64,000 nt of DNA from DASQPR01 sp963836775 (GCA_963836775.1 CAWIKR010000003.1:3658001-3722000), one strand, 5' to 3'; shown: positions 1 to 8,948, counted from the first letter of the stretch. Made by a program: numbers and translations. The notes: generated from the sequence alone by a model not told the origin.

Positions 1-1994
1 ACCGCCGCGCTTCTGTGACGGCCGACGGCGCCACTTGCGATGACTGCATAGCCGAGTTGTGGGACTCGGACAACCGTCGCTATCGCTTCCCCTTTATTAA
101 CTGCACCAACTGCGGTCCTCGCTACACCATCACGTTCGACGTCCCCTACGACCGGCCGTCGACCACCATGGCCGAGTTCGCCATGTGCGACCCTTGCGCT
201 GCCGAATACACGGACCCGCGTGATCGTCGGTTCCACGCCCAGCCGACCTGCTGTCCGGCATGCGGTCCGAGTCTTCGCTTGGTCGATGCCACCGGACAAA
301 TGATCAACGGGGATCCGGTGTTGCGTACCGTCGAGTTGCTGAACAACGGATCAATAGTCGCGGTGAAGGGCCTTGGCGGATACCACCTAGCGGCACTTGC
401 CGGCGACGAACAGGCTGTCGCTGCACTGCGGACCCGCAAACACCGCGAAGACAAACCATTCGCTGTGATGGTTGCTGACGTCGACACCGCGCGGCGACTG
501 GCAGTCCTCGACGATGCCTCGACCGCCGCTTTAAGCGATCGGCGGCGACCGATAGTGCTGCTGGATCGGCGGCCCGGCATCGTCGGAATGCAAATCGTCG
601 CGGCCTCAGTCGCTCCAGGAAACCGGGCTGTCGGCGTGATGCTGCCCTACACGCCGATCCACCACCTGCTCCTCGCAGCGACCGTCGGGCCACTCGTCAT
701 GACCAGTGGCAACCTCTCCGACGAACCGATCGCCTTCGACGACGATGACGCCCGTAGCAGGCTTCACCCGATCGCCGATGCCTTCCTCGTGCACGACCGG
801 CGGATTCACATGCGAGTGGACGATTCGATCGTGCGTATTCACAAGAGACGGCCGATGATTGTGCGCCGGGCTCGCGGCTACGCGCCGGAGCCGATACGAA
901 TCACGGTTGCGGCGCCTCGGCCGATCCTTGCCGTCGGAGCCCAGCTGAAGAGCACGTTCTGCCTGGTGAAGGACTCGCGCGCGATCGTCTCGCCGCACAT
1001 CGGCGACCTGGAGAGCTACCCTACGCTGCGGTCGTTCGAGGAAGGTGTGCGTCATTTCGAGATGATCTTCGGTGTGACGCCACGACTCGTGGCACACGAT
1101 CTTCACCCGGACTACCTGTCCACTGCCTACGCCGTAGATCGCGCCGATAATAGCGGTCTGGAACTGGTCGGCGTGCAGCATCACCACGCCCACATTGCGT
1201 CCTGCCTGGCCGACAACCGTGAACCCGGTCCGGTGATCGGCGTGGCGTTCGATGGCACCGGTTTCGGTACCGATGGGACGGTGTGGGGCGGTGAGTTCCT
1301 GATCGCTAGTCTGACTGGATTCGAACGGTTGGGGCATCTGGTGCCGGTACCGATGCCGGGTGCGGCGGCGGCGATCCGACAACCGTGGCGAATGGCCGCA
1401 GCGTACCTGGACGCGGCATTCGGGTCCGAGATTCCCGACCTTGCGGTGGTGGCGCGAAATGGGCTCACCTGGGACACCACAACCGCGATGGCGCGTGGCG
1501 GTGTCAATTCGCCGCTGACCTCGAGTGTCGGACGTCTCTTCGATGCGGTGGGCGCGCTGCTCGGAGTCCGCGATGCGATCCATTACGAGGGTCAGGTAGC
1601 GATCGAGCTGGAGCAGCGTACTGACGTGCACGAGGTTGACGCCTACCCGGTGACCGTCGCCGGGTCCACGGTGGTCACGGTGGTGGGCGCCGATCTTGTC
1701 CGCGCTGCAGCCGAGGATCTGCTTCGGGGTACCCCACGCAGCGTCATCGCCGGTCGATTCCACAACGGCCTCGTCGCGGCGACGGTGCGCACGTGTTGCC
1801 TTCTGCGGGAGCGGACCAGCCTTTCGACGGTGGCGCTATCGGGTGGTGTATTCCAGAACATGCTGCTGCTGGAGCGGTGCCACGCCGCGTTGAGCGCGGC
1901 CGGCTTTCGCGTGTTGACCCATTCGCGGATTCCTCCGAACGACGGTGGCATAAGTTTCGGCCAAGCCGTGGTGGCGGCTGCCCGCGACTTATGA
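1..1994 (+). CDS. hypF: Carbamoyltransferase HypF (5' end outside window)
   Basis: HypF makes the CN ligands of the [NiFe] active site: it uses carbamoyl phosphate and ATP to load a carbamoyl group onto the C-terminal Cys of HypE. The visible part has the paired zinc-finger Cys motifs (CDDC, then CTNC, CDPC, CPAC), a YrdC-like domain (VKGLGGYHLA, MTSGNLSDEPIAF) and the Kae1-like domain (HHHAHIASC, GVAFDGTGFGTDG, ALSGGVFQN). The frame is open to base 1, and the N-terminal acylphosphatase domain of about 95 residues is missing, so the true start lies upstream. The GTG at 15 is internal. The gene converges on hypB; the two 3' ends overlap by six bases. Confidence 0.96.
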   Translation, partial: RRASVTADGATCDDCIAELWDSDNRRYRFPFINCTNCGPRYTITFDVPYDRPSTTMAEFAMCDPCAAEYTDPRDRRFHAQPTCCPACGPSLRLVDATGQMINGDPVLRTVELLNNGSIVAVKGLGGYHLAALAGDEQAVAALRTRKHREDKPFAVMVADVDTARRLAVLDDASTAALSDRRRPIVLLDRRPGIVGMQIVAASVAPGNRAVGVMLPYTPIHHLLLAATVGPLVMTSGNLSDEPIAFDDDDARSRLHPIADAFLVHDRRIHMRVDDSIVRIHKRRPMIVRRARGYAPEPIRITVAAPRPILAVGAQLKSTFCLVKDSRAIVSPHIGDLESYPTLRSFEEGVRHFEMIFGVTPRLVAHDLHPDYLSTAYAVDRADNSGLELVGVQHHHAHIASCLADNREPGPVIGVAFDGTGFGTDGTVWGGEFLIASLTGFERLGHLVPVPMPGAAAAIRQPWRMAAAYLDAAFGSEIPDLAVVARNGLTWDTTTAMARGGVNSPLTSSVGRLFDAVGALLGVRDAIHYEGQVAIELEQRTDVHEVDAYPVTVAGSTVVTVVGADLVRAAAEDLLRGTPRSVIAGRFHNGLVAATVRTCCLLRERTSLSTVALSGGVFQNMLLLERCHAALSAAGFRVLTHSRIPPNDGGISFGQAVVAAARDL

Positions 1995-2738
1995 CCGACG
2001 TCGCCGCAGCCAGGCGTACCAGTCGTTCATTCCGGTGCCTTCGGTTGCCGAGATCTGGATCGCATCCAGGTCGGGGTTGATTGTCAGGGCTGCCTTGACA
2101 CAGGCGGTCACGTCGAAGTCCACGTATGGAAGCAGGTCCACCTTGTTTATCAGGACGAGATCGGCGCTCCGGAACATGTGGGGGTATTTCAGGGGTTTGT
2201 CAGCGCCCTCGGTGACCGAGATGATTACCACCTTCGCCGTCTCGCCGAGGTCGAATAGCGCCGGGCAGACGAGGTTGCCGACATTCTCGATGAACACGAC
2301 CGACTGGCTGGGCGGTTGGAGCGTCCGCAGGCCGGTACCGACCATCGGCGCGTCGAGATGACATCCGGCACCGGTGTTGACCTGCACTACCCGGGCCCCG
2401 GTGGCGCGGATCCGCTCGGCATCGAGCGTGGTCTCCTGATCACCCTCGATAACCGATATCGCCAATGTGCTCCCAAGCTCGTCGAGCGTTCGTTCCAGCA
2501 GCGTCGTCTTCCCGGAGCCGGGCGAACTCATCAGGTTGAGCGCGACGATGTGACGCTCGGCGAGCCAGCGCCGATTGGCGTCTGCGAGGTCGTCGTTCTT
2601 CGCCAATACGCGGGTTTGCAGCGTCACCGTGTGCGTGTGGTCATATTGATGAGGGTGGCCGTGCGAATCGTCGTGGCCGTCGTGCCACTCGATCAGCCGG
2701 GACTTAGCCTGGTCATCGCATCCGCAGGTCTCACACAT
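1989..2738 (-). CDS. hypB: Hydrogenase nickel-insertion GTPase HypB
   Basis: HypB is a P-loop GTPase that works with HypA to deliver Ni2+ to the hydrogenase large subunit. The 249-residue protein begins MCETCGC, the high-affinity N-terminal nickel site of HypB, followed by a His/Asp-rich stretch (about residues 20-37) that probably stores metal. The G domain shows SSPGSGKTTL (Walker A), EGDQ, ENVGNLVCP and NKVDLLPY (NKxD). It is the last gene of the hydrogenase operon; its start overlaps the hypA stop by eight bases. Confidence 0.96.
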   Translation of the reverse strand: MCETCGCDDQAKSRLIEWHDGHDDSHGHPHQYDHTHTVTLQTRVLAKNDDLADANRRWLAERHIVALNLMSSPGSGKTTLLERTLDELGSTLAISVIEGDQETTLDAERIRATGARVVQVNTGAGCHLDAPMVGTGLRTLQPPSQSVVFIENVGNLVCPALFDLGETAKVVIISVTEGADKPLKYPHMFRSADLVLINKVDLLPYVDFDVTACVKAALTINPDLDAIQISATEGTGMNDWYAWLRRRRS

Positions 2739-3099
2739 GCTCCTCGACCGCCGTTTCCTCGGATCGGCAGGGTGCTGTATCCACCGATGCGATCTGGAGG
2801 TCCGCGCCGGCGAGGATGGTCACCCGCGCACTCCCACACTCGCACAGTAGAATCTGATCCTGCGGCTGAAACTCGCGGTCGCACGCGGAGCACCGGCACC
2901 TGGCCGGCACGTGCTCGATCTCCAGAACGGCGCCGTCGAGCGTTGTGCCTGCGGCGGCCAGTGCGAAACAGAACTCGACGGCCGACGGTACGACTCCGGA
3001 CAGCGTCCCGATCCGAAGGCGTACCAACGAAACCGGCATGCCGGGCAGTCGCGTAGTGATCTGTTCGACGACGGCGGCAGCGATGGACAGCTCGTGCAT
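2731..3099 (-). CDS. hypA: Hydrogenase nickel metallochaperone HypA
   Basis: HypA hands nickel, with HypB, to the large-subunit precursor. The conserved start MHELSIAA fixes the ATG at 3099; the frame extends 12 codons further upstream but those overlap hypE and match nothing in the family. His2 and the following Glu form the Ni site. A zinc ribbon is visible as CRCSAC...CECG (about residues 75-98). At 122 residues it is family length. The gene starts seven bases after hypE stops. Confidence 0.95.
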   Translation of the reverse strand: MHELSIAAAVVEQITTRLPGMPVSLVRLRIGTLSGVVPSAVEFCFALAAAGTTLDGAVLEIEHVPARCRCSACDREFQPQDQILLCECGSARVTILAGADLQIASVDTAPCRSEETAVEEHV

Positions 3100-3106
3100 G
3101 GCGACC

Positions 3107-4216
3107 TCAGCAGATCCGTGGCAAAGGGTCGCCAACCAGCAGATCGACGATCCGGGTGCCGCCGAAGGCGGTATTCAACAAGACCAGCGTGGGCGGGTCG
3201 GCCACTACGCGCCCGATGATCGCGGCGCCGGCGCCCAGCGGATGCGCTCGCAGCGTCTCGATCGCGACGTCGGCCTGCTGTCCATCGACGACCGCGACGA
3301 ATCGACCCTCGCAGGCGACGTACAGCGGGTCGATACCGAGGATCTCGCAGGCTCCGCGCACCTCACTCCGAACCGGCACAGCTGCCTCGTCGATAACCAC
3401 AGCGACCTCGGATGCACGCGCGATCTCATTGAGTACGGTCGCCACGCCGCCGCGAGTCGCATCGCGCATCGCCCGCACCCCGGGCACAGCAGCGAGCAGC
3501 CCGGCGACGACCACGTTCAGCGGCGCGGTGTCTGACGGCAGATCCGTGGCGATATCCAACTCGCCACGGGCCAGCATTACGGTCACGCCGTGATCGCCGA
3601 TCGGGCCGCTGACCAGCACCGCATCGCCGGGCCGTGCACGATCGGCACCGAGCACGATGTCGTGCCGAATGACACCGACGCCGGCCGTGTTGATGTAGCA
3701 GCCGTCGGCCTTACCGCGCTGCACCACCTTGGTATCACCAGTGGCAATCCGCACGTCCGCCGCCGTCGCGGCGCGCCGGATCGAGGCGGCGATCCGCTGC
3801 AGGTCTGCGACCGGGAAGCCTTCCTCGAGGATCATGCCGATGCTCAGGTACAACGGCGTGGCGCCGGAGACCGACAGGTCGTTGACGGTCCCGTTGACCG
3901 CAAGATCGCCGATGTCGCCGCCGGGGAAGAACAGCGGCGAGACGACGTACGAGTCAGTGGTGAACGCCAGCCGGACGCCGTCGATGTCAAACCGGGCGGC
4001 ATCCTCCAGCGGCTCCAGTTCCGGACTGCGGAACTCCTCCAGGAAGATGGCCTCGATCAGCGACTGCGTGGCTTTACCGCCGGCGCCGTGCGAGAGCGTG
4101 ATCCGCTCCTCCTTCACCCGGGCGCGGGCACGCCGGGCCCGGTCGATCCGGTCCAGCACCTCTTCCTCGCGAGTCTTGTGGGCGGTGCCAGGCTGGTACA
4201 TCTCGGTATCGGTCAT
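3107..4216 (-). CDS. hypE: Thiocarboxamide-dehydrating protein HypE
   Basis: HypE accepts carbamoyl from HypF on its C-terminal cysteine and dehydrates it with ATP to a thiocyanate that becomes iron-bound CN. The protein ends PLPRIC, the diagnostic PRIC tail with the reactive Cys. The PurM-like ATP-binding body is clear (LSHGAGGKA, TTDSYVVSPLFFPGGDIG, GDTKVV, DATRGG). The ATG at 4216 was chosen because it overlaps the hypD stop as ATGA; codons upstream lie inside hypD. About 30 residues precede the usual HypE start, a charged leader seen as DRIDRARRARARV. Confidence 0.95.
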   Translation of the reverse strand: MTDTEMYQPGTAHKTREEEVLDRIDRARRARARVKEERITLSHGAGGKATQSLIEAIFLEEFRSPELEPLEDAARFDIDGVRLAFTTDSYVVSPLFFPGGDIGDLAVNGTVNDLSVSGATPLYLSIGMILEEGFPVADLQRIAASIRRAATAADVRIATGDTKVVQRGKADGCYINTAGVGVIRHDIVLGADRARPGDAVLVSGPIGDHGVTVMLARGELDIATDLPSDTAPLNVVVAGLLAAVPGVRAMRDATRGGVATVLNEIARASEVAVVIDEAAVPVRSEVRGACEILGIDPLYVACEGRFVAVVDGQQADVAIETLRAHPLGAGAAIIGRVVADPPTLVLLNTAFGGTRIVDLLVGDPLPRIC

Positions 4217-5340
4217 ACCTGCGTCGCCTCCCGTACGCGCTGGCGGCTGAACCGGCCGAAGTTGTAGTACGCCGCGCAGGCTCCCTCGGGCGAGACCATG
4301 CAGGTTCCGATCGGTGTCTCCGGTGTGCAGGCGGTGCCGAATACCTTGCACTCCCATGGTTTCAGCACGCCCTTGAGTACCTCACCGCACTGGCACGCCT
4401 TCGGGTCGGCGACGCGTACTCCTGGAACTGCGAAGAGGCGCTCGGCGTCGTACTTCGCATACGCGTCGCGGAGCTTCAACGCCGAGTAGTTGATGAATCC
4501 AAGGCCACGCCATTCGAAGTACGTACGCGGCTCCATCGTTTGGTTGATGACCCGCAGCGCCACCGGATTGCCGTCCCACGGCACCACCCGGTTGTACTGG
4601 TTTTCTACCTCGCACCGGCCTTCGGACAGCTGCAACATCAGCATGTAGATGGATTGAAGGATGTCCAGCGGCTCAAAGCCGGCCACCACCAGCGGTTTAC
4701 CGTAGCTGGAGCAGATGAACTCGTACGGCCGGCAGCCGATCACCGTGGAGACATGGCCCGGGCCGAGGAAGCCGTCCAGGCGCAGGTCAGGCGAGTCCAG
4801 AATGGCCTTGATCGCCGGAATGATCGTCACGTGGTTACAGAAGACCGAGAAGTTGTCCAACCCTTCCTCGGCGGCCCGAAGGATCGTCATCGCGGTCGAC
4901 GGCGCCGTGGTCTCGAAGCCGATCGCCATGAAGACGACCTGCTGGTCCGGGTTGGTACGCGCAATCTTCAGCGCGTCTAGCGGCGAATACACCATCTTGA
5001 TATTGGTGCCTTCGGCGTTGGAATCGAAAAACGAACCGTCCCCGCCGGGTACCCGCATCATGTCGCCGAACGATGTCATCAGCACATTGGGTTGGCGGGC
5101 GATGTGGATGGCATCGTCGACTCGGCCCATCGGGATGACACAGACGGGGCAGCCGGGTCCATGCACCAGGGTAATGTTCTCCGGAAGGTAGTCCTCGATG
5201 CCGTGCTTGTAGATGGTGTGCGTGTGCCCACCGCACACCTCCATGAACTTGTACTCGCGCCCAGGATCGACCAGTGCGGCAATCCGCGCGGCGAGGGCAC
5301 GTGCTGTCGCTGCGTCGCGATATTCGTCGACGTATCTCAC
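4213..5340 (-). CDS. hypD: Hydrogenase iron-cofactor assembly protein HypD
   Basis: HypD is a [4Fe-4S] scaffold protein which, with HypC, assembles the Fe(CN)2CO group. Characteristic motifs are present: FMEVCGGHTHTIYKHG, HGPGCPVCV, GFETTAPSTA, GPGHVSTVIG, and the C-terminal Fe-S cysteines (CQCGEVLKG, CKVFGTACTPETPIGTCMVS). The start is a GTG (VRYVDEYRD) and the length, 375 residues, is normal. It lies 11 bases after hypC and overlaps hypE by four. Confidence 0.97.
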   Translation of the reverse strand: MRYVDEYRDAATARALAARIAALVDPGREYKFMEVCGGHTHTIYKHGIEDYLPENITLVHGPGCPVCVIPMGRVDDAIHIARQPNVLMTSFGDMMRVPGGDGSFFDSNAEGTNIKMVYSPLDALKIARTNPDQQVVFMAIGFETTAPSTAMTILRAAEEGLDNFSVFCNHVTIIPAIKAILDSPDLRLDGFLGPGHVSTVIGCRPYEFICSSYGKPLVVAGFEPLDILQSIYMLMLQLSEGRCEVENQYNRVVPWDGNPVALRVINQTMEPRTYFEWRGLGFINYSALKLRDAYAKYDAERLFAVPGVRVADPKACQCGEVLKGVLKPWECKVFGTACTPETPIGTCMVSPEGACAAYYNFGRFSRQRVREATQV

Positions 5341-5351
5341 GTCAGAACCCC

Positions 5352-5621
5352 CTAGTCGATGGCCGAGGCTTGGAGGGCAGCGATCTCGTCGGCGTACGCC
5401 TGACCGATGCTCTCGAGAAAGTCGAGCGCGGCCTTGGCTTCAGCCTCGTCGATCTTGGACAGCGCGAACCCGACGTGGATAAGGATCCAGTCGCCCGGCA
5501 CCGGCACCTCGTCGAGCAGGCCGATGTTGATGGCGCGCCGGACTCCGCTGACGTCGACCATCGCGAGATCCGGCCGAGCAGCGAGGATCTCGACGATCTC
5601 TCCTGGAATGCCCAGGCACAT
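5352..5621 (-). CDS. hypC: Hydrogenase assembly chaperone HypC
   Basis: HypC shuttles the Fe(CN)2CO unit from HypD to the large subunit. The diagnostic N-terminus MCLGIPGEIVEI fixes the ATG at 5621; Cys2 is the functional thiol. The 89-residue length matches the family. The frame continues far upstream without a stop, but that part covers the small membrane-protein gene and is not coding in this frame. A second HypC-like gene lies at 13497-13772 in the same operon. Confidence 0.95.
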   Translation of the reverse strand: MCLGIPGEIVEILAARPDLAMVDVSGVRRAINIGLLDEVPVPGDWILIHVGFALSKIDEAEAKAALDFLESIGQAYADEIAALQASAID

Positions 5622-5650
5622 GTGACCACCTTCTCCGTGTCGAAATCCGG

Positions 5651-5818
5651 TTACATCCGGCGAATGCGCTGGTAGCGCCGAATGTCGGGGAGGTTGATGA
5701 CGACCGCGCCGACGACCAGCACGCCGACCGCGATTCCGGCAATGGCCCATCCGTTCGTGTCAGACCTCCGCGTCCCGTATGCCGATGACCGACGGTTGAT
5801 CGATGTCTTGCTCCCCAT
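5651..5818 (-). CDS. Small single-pass membrane protein of hydrogenase locus (DUF6893-like)
   Basis: This is a 55-residue frame with ATG at 5818 (MGSKTSINRRSS...) and TAA at 5651. It has a basic N-terminus, one hydrophobic segment (GWAIAGIAVGVLVVGAVVI, about residues 23-41) and a short basic C-terminal tail (LPDIRRYQRIRRM). The LPDIxRYxRIRRM ending resembles the DUF6893 small proteins I recall next to hyp genes in actinobacterial hydrogenase clusters. It sits between the maturation protease and hypC, 29 bases upstream of hypC. It may act as a membrane anchor or assembly factor; the function is unknown. Confidence 0.7.
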   Translation of the reverse strand: MGSKTSINRRSSAYGTRRSDTNGWAIAGIAVGVLVVGAVVINLPDIRRYQRIRRM

Positions 5819-6318
5819 GACGGTGCTCCCCCTCGTGACGGACGCCCGCTGAGCGCCGCTGCTACCAGTTCTTGGACGGCCGCCACCCCCTGCGGAATCG
5901 CCGCCGCGACCGCATCAGTCAGGCCGATACCTTCGCTTGTGTCCGCCGGCTCGCAACCGACCACGTAGACGTGGCCAGGACTACCGCCCAAGGCGCCCAC
6001 GTGTTCCAGTACCGCGTCGGGCGTCATGCCGTGTGGGTCGAACTGCCGGGGGTGCATGCTCAGCGACGCAGCGCCGCAGGCATCGAGGACATACACCGTC
6101 CCGGGCGGCTCACCGCGGGACAGCGCGTCCACCAGGATCGTGATGTCATAGCCGTGGAGCAGGTCATACGCGAGATGGACGCCACGAATTCCGTAGTCGA
6201 CCACCCGCACGGTGTCGGGCATCTCGACCGCGGCAAGGCGCCGAGCCACCTCGACACCGAACCCGTCGTCGGTGAAGAAGATGTTGCCGACGCCGGCGAC
6301 CAGAATCTGGGCAGTCAT
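5760..6318 (-). CDS. [NiFe]-hydrogenase maturation protease (HyaD/HupD type), frame uncertain at C-terminus
   Basis: This endopeptidase trims the C-terminal extension of the large subunit after nickel insertion. MTAQILVAGVGNIFFTDDGFGVEVA has the GxGN(x)xxxDDG(x)G signature with the nickel-sensing acid residue (D17/D18), followed by VDYGIRG, VDALSRG and VVGCEPAD. About 160 residues are normal for the family. After that the frame stays open to 5440, across the next gene and into hypC, with unusual composition. A one-base shift near 5825-5840 would instead give a His/Glu-rich tail ending at TGA 5760. I annotate that end as likely; a frameshift or sequencing indel is the simplest reason. Confidence 0.85.
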
Positions 6319-7694
6319 GACTTGATCCGATCCGCTGTCGCACCGACGATGTCCGCGGCTGTGAGCGGCCGTAGCTCATCGGGGGCGAAGTAGCGGAATC
6401 GGCCGTGCGCGGTCTGCAACTCGGCGGCGGGATCATCGTCGAGGGTGACCGCGACGTGGTGTGATCCATCCACGTCGAGCAGCACGGCCTGCACCGTCGC
6501 GGTCCGCCCGGCCAGGAACATGTCCTGGGCATCGGTGCCCGTGCGGCGCGGGCAGACTTGCACCCGGCAGCCCTTGGCGATTCGCACGCCGTCGACCAGG
6601 ACCGAATTGGTGTGCGGATCGACGCTCACGTCGGCGGTCGGGTCCCACCACGGTGCCGCCTCGTCCGCGCCCTTCCCGTCATCCGCGGCAGGCACCGTCA
6701 ACTGCCGCAGATAGCGAATCGTGCCGTGCAGGCGATCCAGCAGTTGCGCCGGCATGCCGTCGATGCGGTCCAGCAGGTCGCGTGCGCGGTCGTCGGTGGC
6801 ACGTGCCTGGCGCTTCTCCTCGGCCGTCAGGGTCATCGTGCGCAGCGTCAGGATCTCGTCGATCTCGGTGCCGTCGTAGAGCGCCTGCGCGGACTCCGGG
6901 GCGATGGATGGATAGTCGTAGAGGATGATCGGCGCGCTGAGCATGCTGTCGCGACGCTGGACCGATCCGACCAGCACCGGCCACGTGCGTTCGTTGACCA
7001 GCTCCGACGTCGCGACACGCGCCCACTCCGGCGGCTCGGTGAGGGACAGGAACGCACCGTCGGACAGCGCGAGCAACAAGTGCGCGCCGAGGAACGCGCG
7101 CGGCAGAGCGTCCGCACGATTGCTGGTCGAGCCAGGTGTGAGGTTGTCCACGTCGACGCGCAGCCGCACACCGCCGAACGGTCCATCGAGCGCGACCGCG
7201 GACATCGTGATGCGGCCTTCCAGCGGCTCAGTGCGCCGGACCAGCCGCCCGCCGTCGAGCGTCTCGACCTCGGTCTCCGCCGCTATCTGGAAGCGCTGCT
7301 CGATCGGGTTTTCCAGCGCATCGGCGGCCGCGACGGACAGATCGACGTGCCGCTCGATCGCCTCATCCCAGGTGGTGTACTCCCGGTCGCCGACTACCAG
7401 GCTGGGCACTTGGCTGAATCCGGCGGCGCAGGCCGCCTGCGCGGTCCGCGACCGCTGGTGCAGGAACCGCAGGCGTACGTGGAGCGTGGCGCCCGGCCTG
7501 GGTTCGCACAAGCATTCGGTACGCATACCGGAATGCTCGCCCGTCGTCTCCTGTGCGCCCGGCGGCACCAGCACGCCGAATTGCCAGCGCATCCGGTTCT
7601 TGTCCGACGACGCACGGTACGGATACAACAGGTAGCCCTCGTACAGCACAGCGTCGGCGACCGCGATGGCGTCCTGCCACTCGACCTGGGTCAT
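6315..7694 (-). CDS. Conserved hydrogenase-cluster protein, function unknown
   Basis: A 459-residue soluble protein begins MTQVEWQDAIAVADAVLYEGYLLYPYRASSDKN. The ATG at 7694 overlaps the preceding stop (ATGA), and its own stop overlaps the protease start in the same way, so it is translationally coupled on both sides. Recognisable stretches are the YEGYLLYPYR motif near the N-terminus and a C-terminal small beta-domain (about residues 380-440: VLVDGVRIAKGCRVQVCPRR...GRTATVQAVLLDVDG). No transmembrane segment or signal peptide is seen. Similar proteins of unknown role accompany group 1h hydrogenases; an assembly or oxygen-protection function is only a guess. Confidence 0.85.
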   Translation of the reverse strand: MTQVEWQDAIAVADAVLYEGYLLYPYRASSDKNRMRWQFGVLVPPGAQETTGEHSGMRTECLCEPRPGATLHVRLRFLHQRSRTAQAACAAGFSQVPSLVVGDREYTTWDEAIERHVDLSVAAADALENPIEQRFQIAAETEVETLDGGRLVRRTEPLEGRITMSAVALDGPFGGVRLRVDVDNLTPGSTSNRADALPRAFLGAHLLLALSDGAFLSLTEPPEWARVATSELVNERTWPVLVGSVQRRDSMLSAPIILYDYPSIAPESAQALYDGTEIDEILTLRTMTLTAEEKRQARATDDRARDLLDRIDGMPAQLLDRLHGTIRYLRQLTVPAADDGKGADEAAPWWDPTADVSVDPHTNSVLVDGVRIAKGCRVQVCPRRTGTDAQDMFLAGRTATVQAVLLDVDGSHHVAVTLDDDPAAELQTAHGRFRYFAPDELRPLTAADIVGATADRIKS

Positions 7695-8338
7695 CGCGCT
7701 ACCTCGGCGCTCCGCCGGACCAGCGCGATGATGGTCTCTTCCCAGGTCGCGTAGCCGTGCGCGGACTTGTAGGTCACCAGTTCGTCGAGCGTCTCGCGGC
7801 GCAGCCGCAGCCACCCGCTGTCCGGGAAGTACTGGTCCATCAGGTCCCGCCAGACCGAGGGCGGCAACCGATACGTTGTCTCGGCGTGCCAGGGCACATT
7901 CGTCACGGAGAATCCGGTGTCGCCGCGCTCGAACACCATGCCGCTGAACAGCAGCGTGACCGCGACCGGGTCGCCGTCGAAGTCCAGTGCGTGCAGGAAC
8001 TTGCCGGTTGCGACCTCAAGGTCGTACGAGATCGGCACTGGCACATCCACCTCGATGCTGCCGGTGAAGGTCGGCACCATGACCGCGGCGTGGGCGAACT
8101 GCATCGGCTTGAGCGTCTCGCCCCAACGGGACCGGTCGCCGAAGACATCCCGGCACAGCTTTGCCTCGCGATCGGCGTACTGCCTGCGCACCGGATCGAT
8201 ACGCATCTGCACGCGTAGAGCTATCGCGTCGACGCGGACGCCGGTCGCCTCGGCAATGCGGAGCTTGAAAATCATGGTGGGGGCCACTCCGTATCGCTCG
8301 GGCGCCACGTCCACGCAAACGAAGGCGAGCTCAGCCAC
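7691..8338 (-). CDS. DUF6084-family hydrogenase-associated protein
   Basis: This 215-residue protein probably starts at the GTG at 8338 (VAELAFVCVDVAPERYG), which overlaps the DUF5947 stop by eight bases. An in-frame upstream extension lies wholly inside the neighbouring gene. It has no membrane segments or cysteine motif; it contains beta-rich stretches such as FKLRIAEATGVRVDAIALRVQMRIDP and WLRLRRETLDELVTYK. I assign DUF6084 from the pattern of actinobacterial hydrogenase loci (NifU, DUF5947, DUF6084, protease). Biochemical role unknown. Confidence 0.8.
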   Translation of the reverse strand: MAELAFVCVDVAPERYGVAPTMIFKLRIAEATGVRVDAIALRVQMRIDPVRRQYADREAKLCRDVFGDRSRWGETLKPMQFAHAAVMVPTFTGSIEVDVPVPISYDLEVATGKFLHALDFDGDPVAVTLLFSGMVFERGDTGFSVTNVPWHAETTYRLPPSVWRDLMDQYFPDSGWLRLRRETLDELVTYKSAHGYATWEETIIALVRRSAEVAR

Positions 8339-8948
8339 TGGTGACCACCTCGCTGCGGCTGCGCAAGCGGTCGAAGAATCCGTTGATGACGGCCCACGCC
8401 TCGGTGCCGCCGTCAAAGCCTTTCCAGTGCAGGCGAACGTGTCCGACCAGCTCATAGCAGACGTCTATGGGCACCAGGAACGCCTCGAAGTCGCTCGGGC
8501 CACGGGTCAGCAGCAGCGCCTCGACATCGGGTTCAATGTCGGCGAATGCGGGATTGTCGGCGAGCAGCTCCGACCACGACTCCGGTGGCAGCAGCGACTC
8601 AGTCGCGCCGGCCGGGCTCGGATAGAACGCGACGGTGGCGTTCTGGATCGAGTTTACGAACAGGAACGCCATGCTCACCGGAATACCGGCCGACTCCCAG
8701 ACCCGGCCGGCGCGGGCGAACTGCGGGTCGCGCCGGAACCGCTGCGGCACGGCGCGATGCCGCCCGTGCGACGCACCCTTGGCGGTGAACAGGAGATAGC
8801 AGGAGCGGCACGCGCACATGATCGACCGTTGCTCCACGTTGGCGACATGCGAATGCTCCGCACCGATCGGCTCGGCGCACATCTCACATCGCTCTCCCGC
8901 GCGTACCACGGGCGCCGGTGCGCGGAAGCGGCGTAGGCCGGACGTCAT
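8331..8948 (-). CDS. DUF5947-family protein with Cys4 metal site
   Basis: A 205-residue protein carries an N-terminal metal-binding motif CEMC...CACRSC (about residues 21-54), probably zinc or Fe-S, followed by a mixed domain (IPVSMAFLFVNSIQNATVAFYPSPAGATES, DVEALLLTRG, DVCYELVGHVRLHWKGFDGG). The ATG at 8948 overlaps the upstream NifU-like stop (ATGA). DUF5947 proteins co-occur with group 1h hydrogenases in Actinobacteria; the Cys4 site next to the NifU/Rieske-like gene suggests Fe-S handling or electron transfer, which is inference. Confidence 0.85.
   Translation of the reverse strand: MTSGLRRFRAPAPVVRAGERCEMCAEPIGAEHSHVANVEQRSIMCACRSCYLLFTAKGASHGRHRAVPQRFRRDPQFARAGRVWESAGIPVSMAFLFVNSIQNATVAFYPSPAGATESLLPPESWSELLADNPAFADIEPDVEALLLTRGPSDFEAFLVPIDVCYELVGHVRLHWKGFDGGTEAWAVINGFFDRLRSRSEVVTSG

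Noticed and set aside
606..1763. Long minus-strand frame opposite hypF
   Set aside because: Composition is His/Arg/Asp-rich shadow of a GC-rich gene; hypF is certain on the plus strand.
6558..7754. 398-residue plus-strand frame
   Set aside because: Antisense to the conserved hydrogenase-cluster genes; no motif, typical GC-frame shadow.
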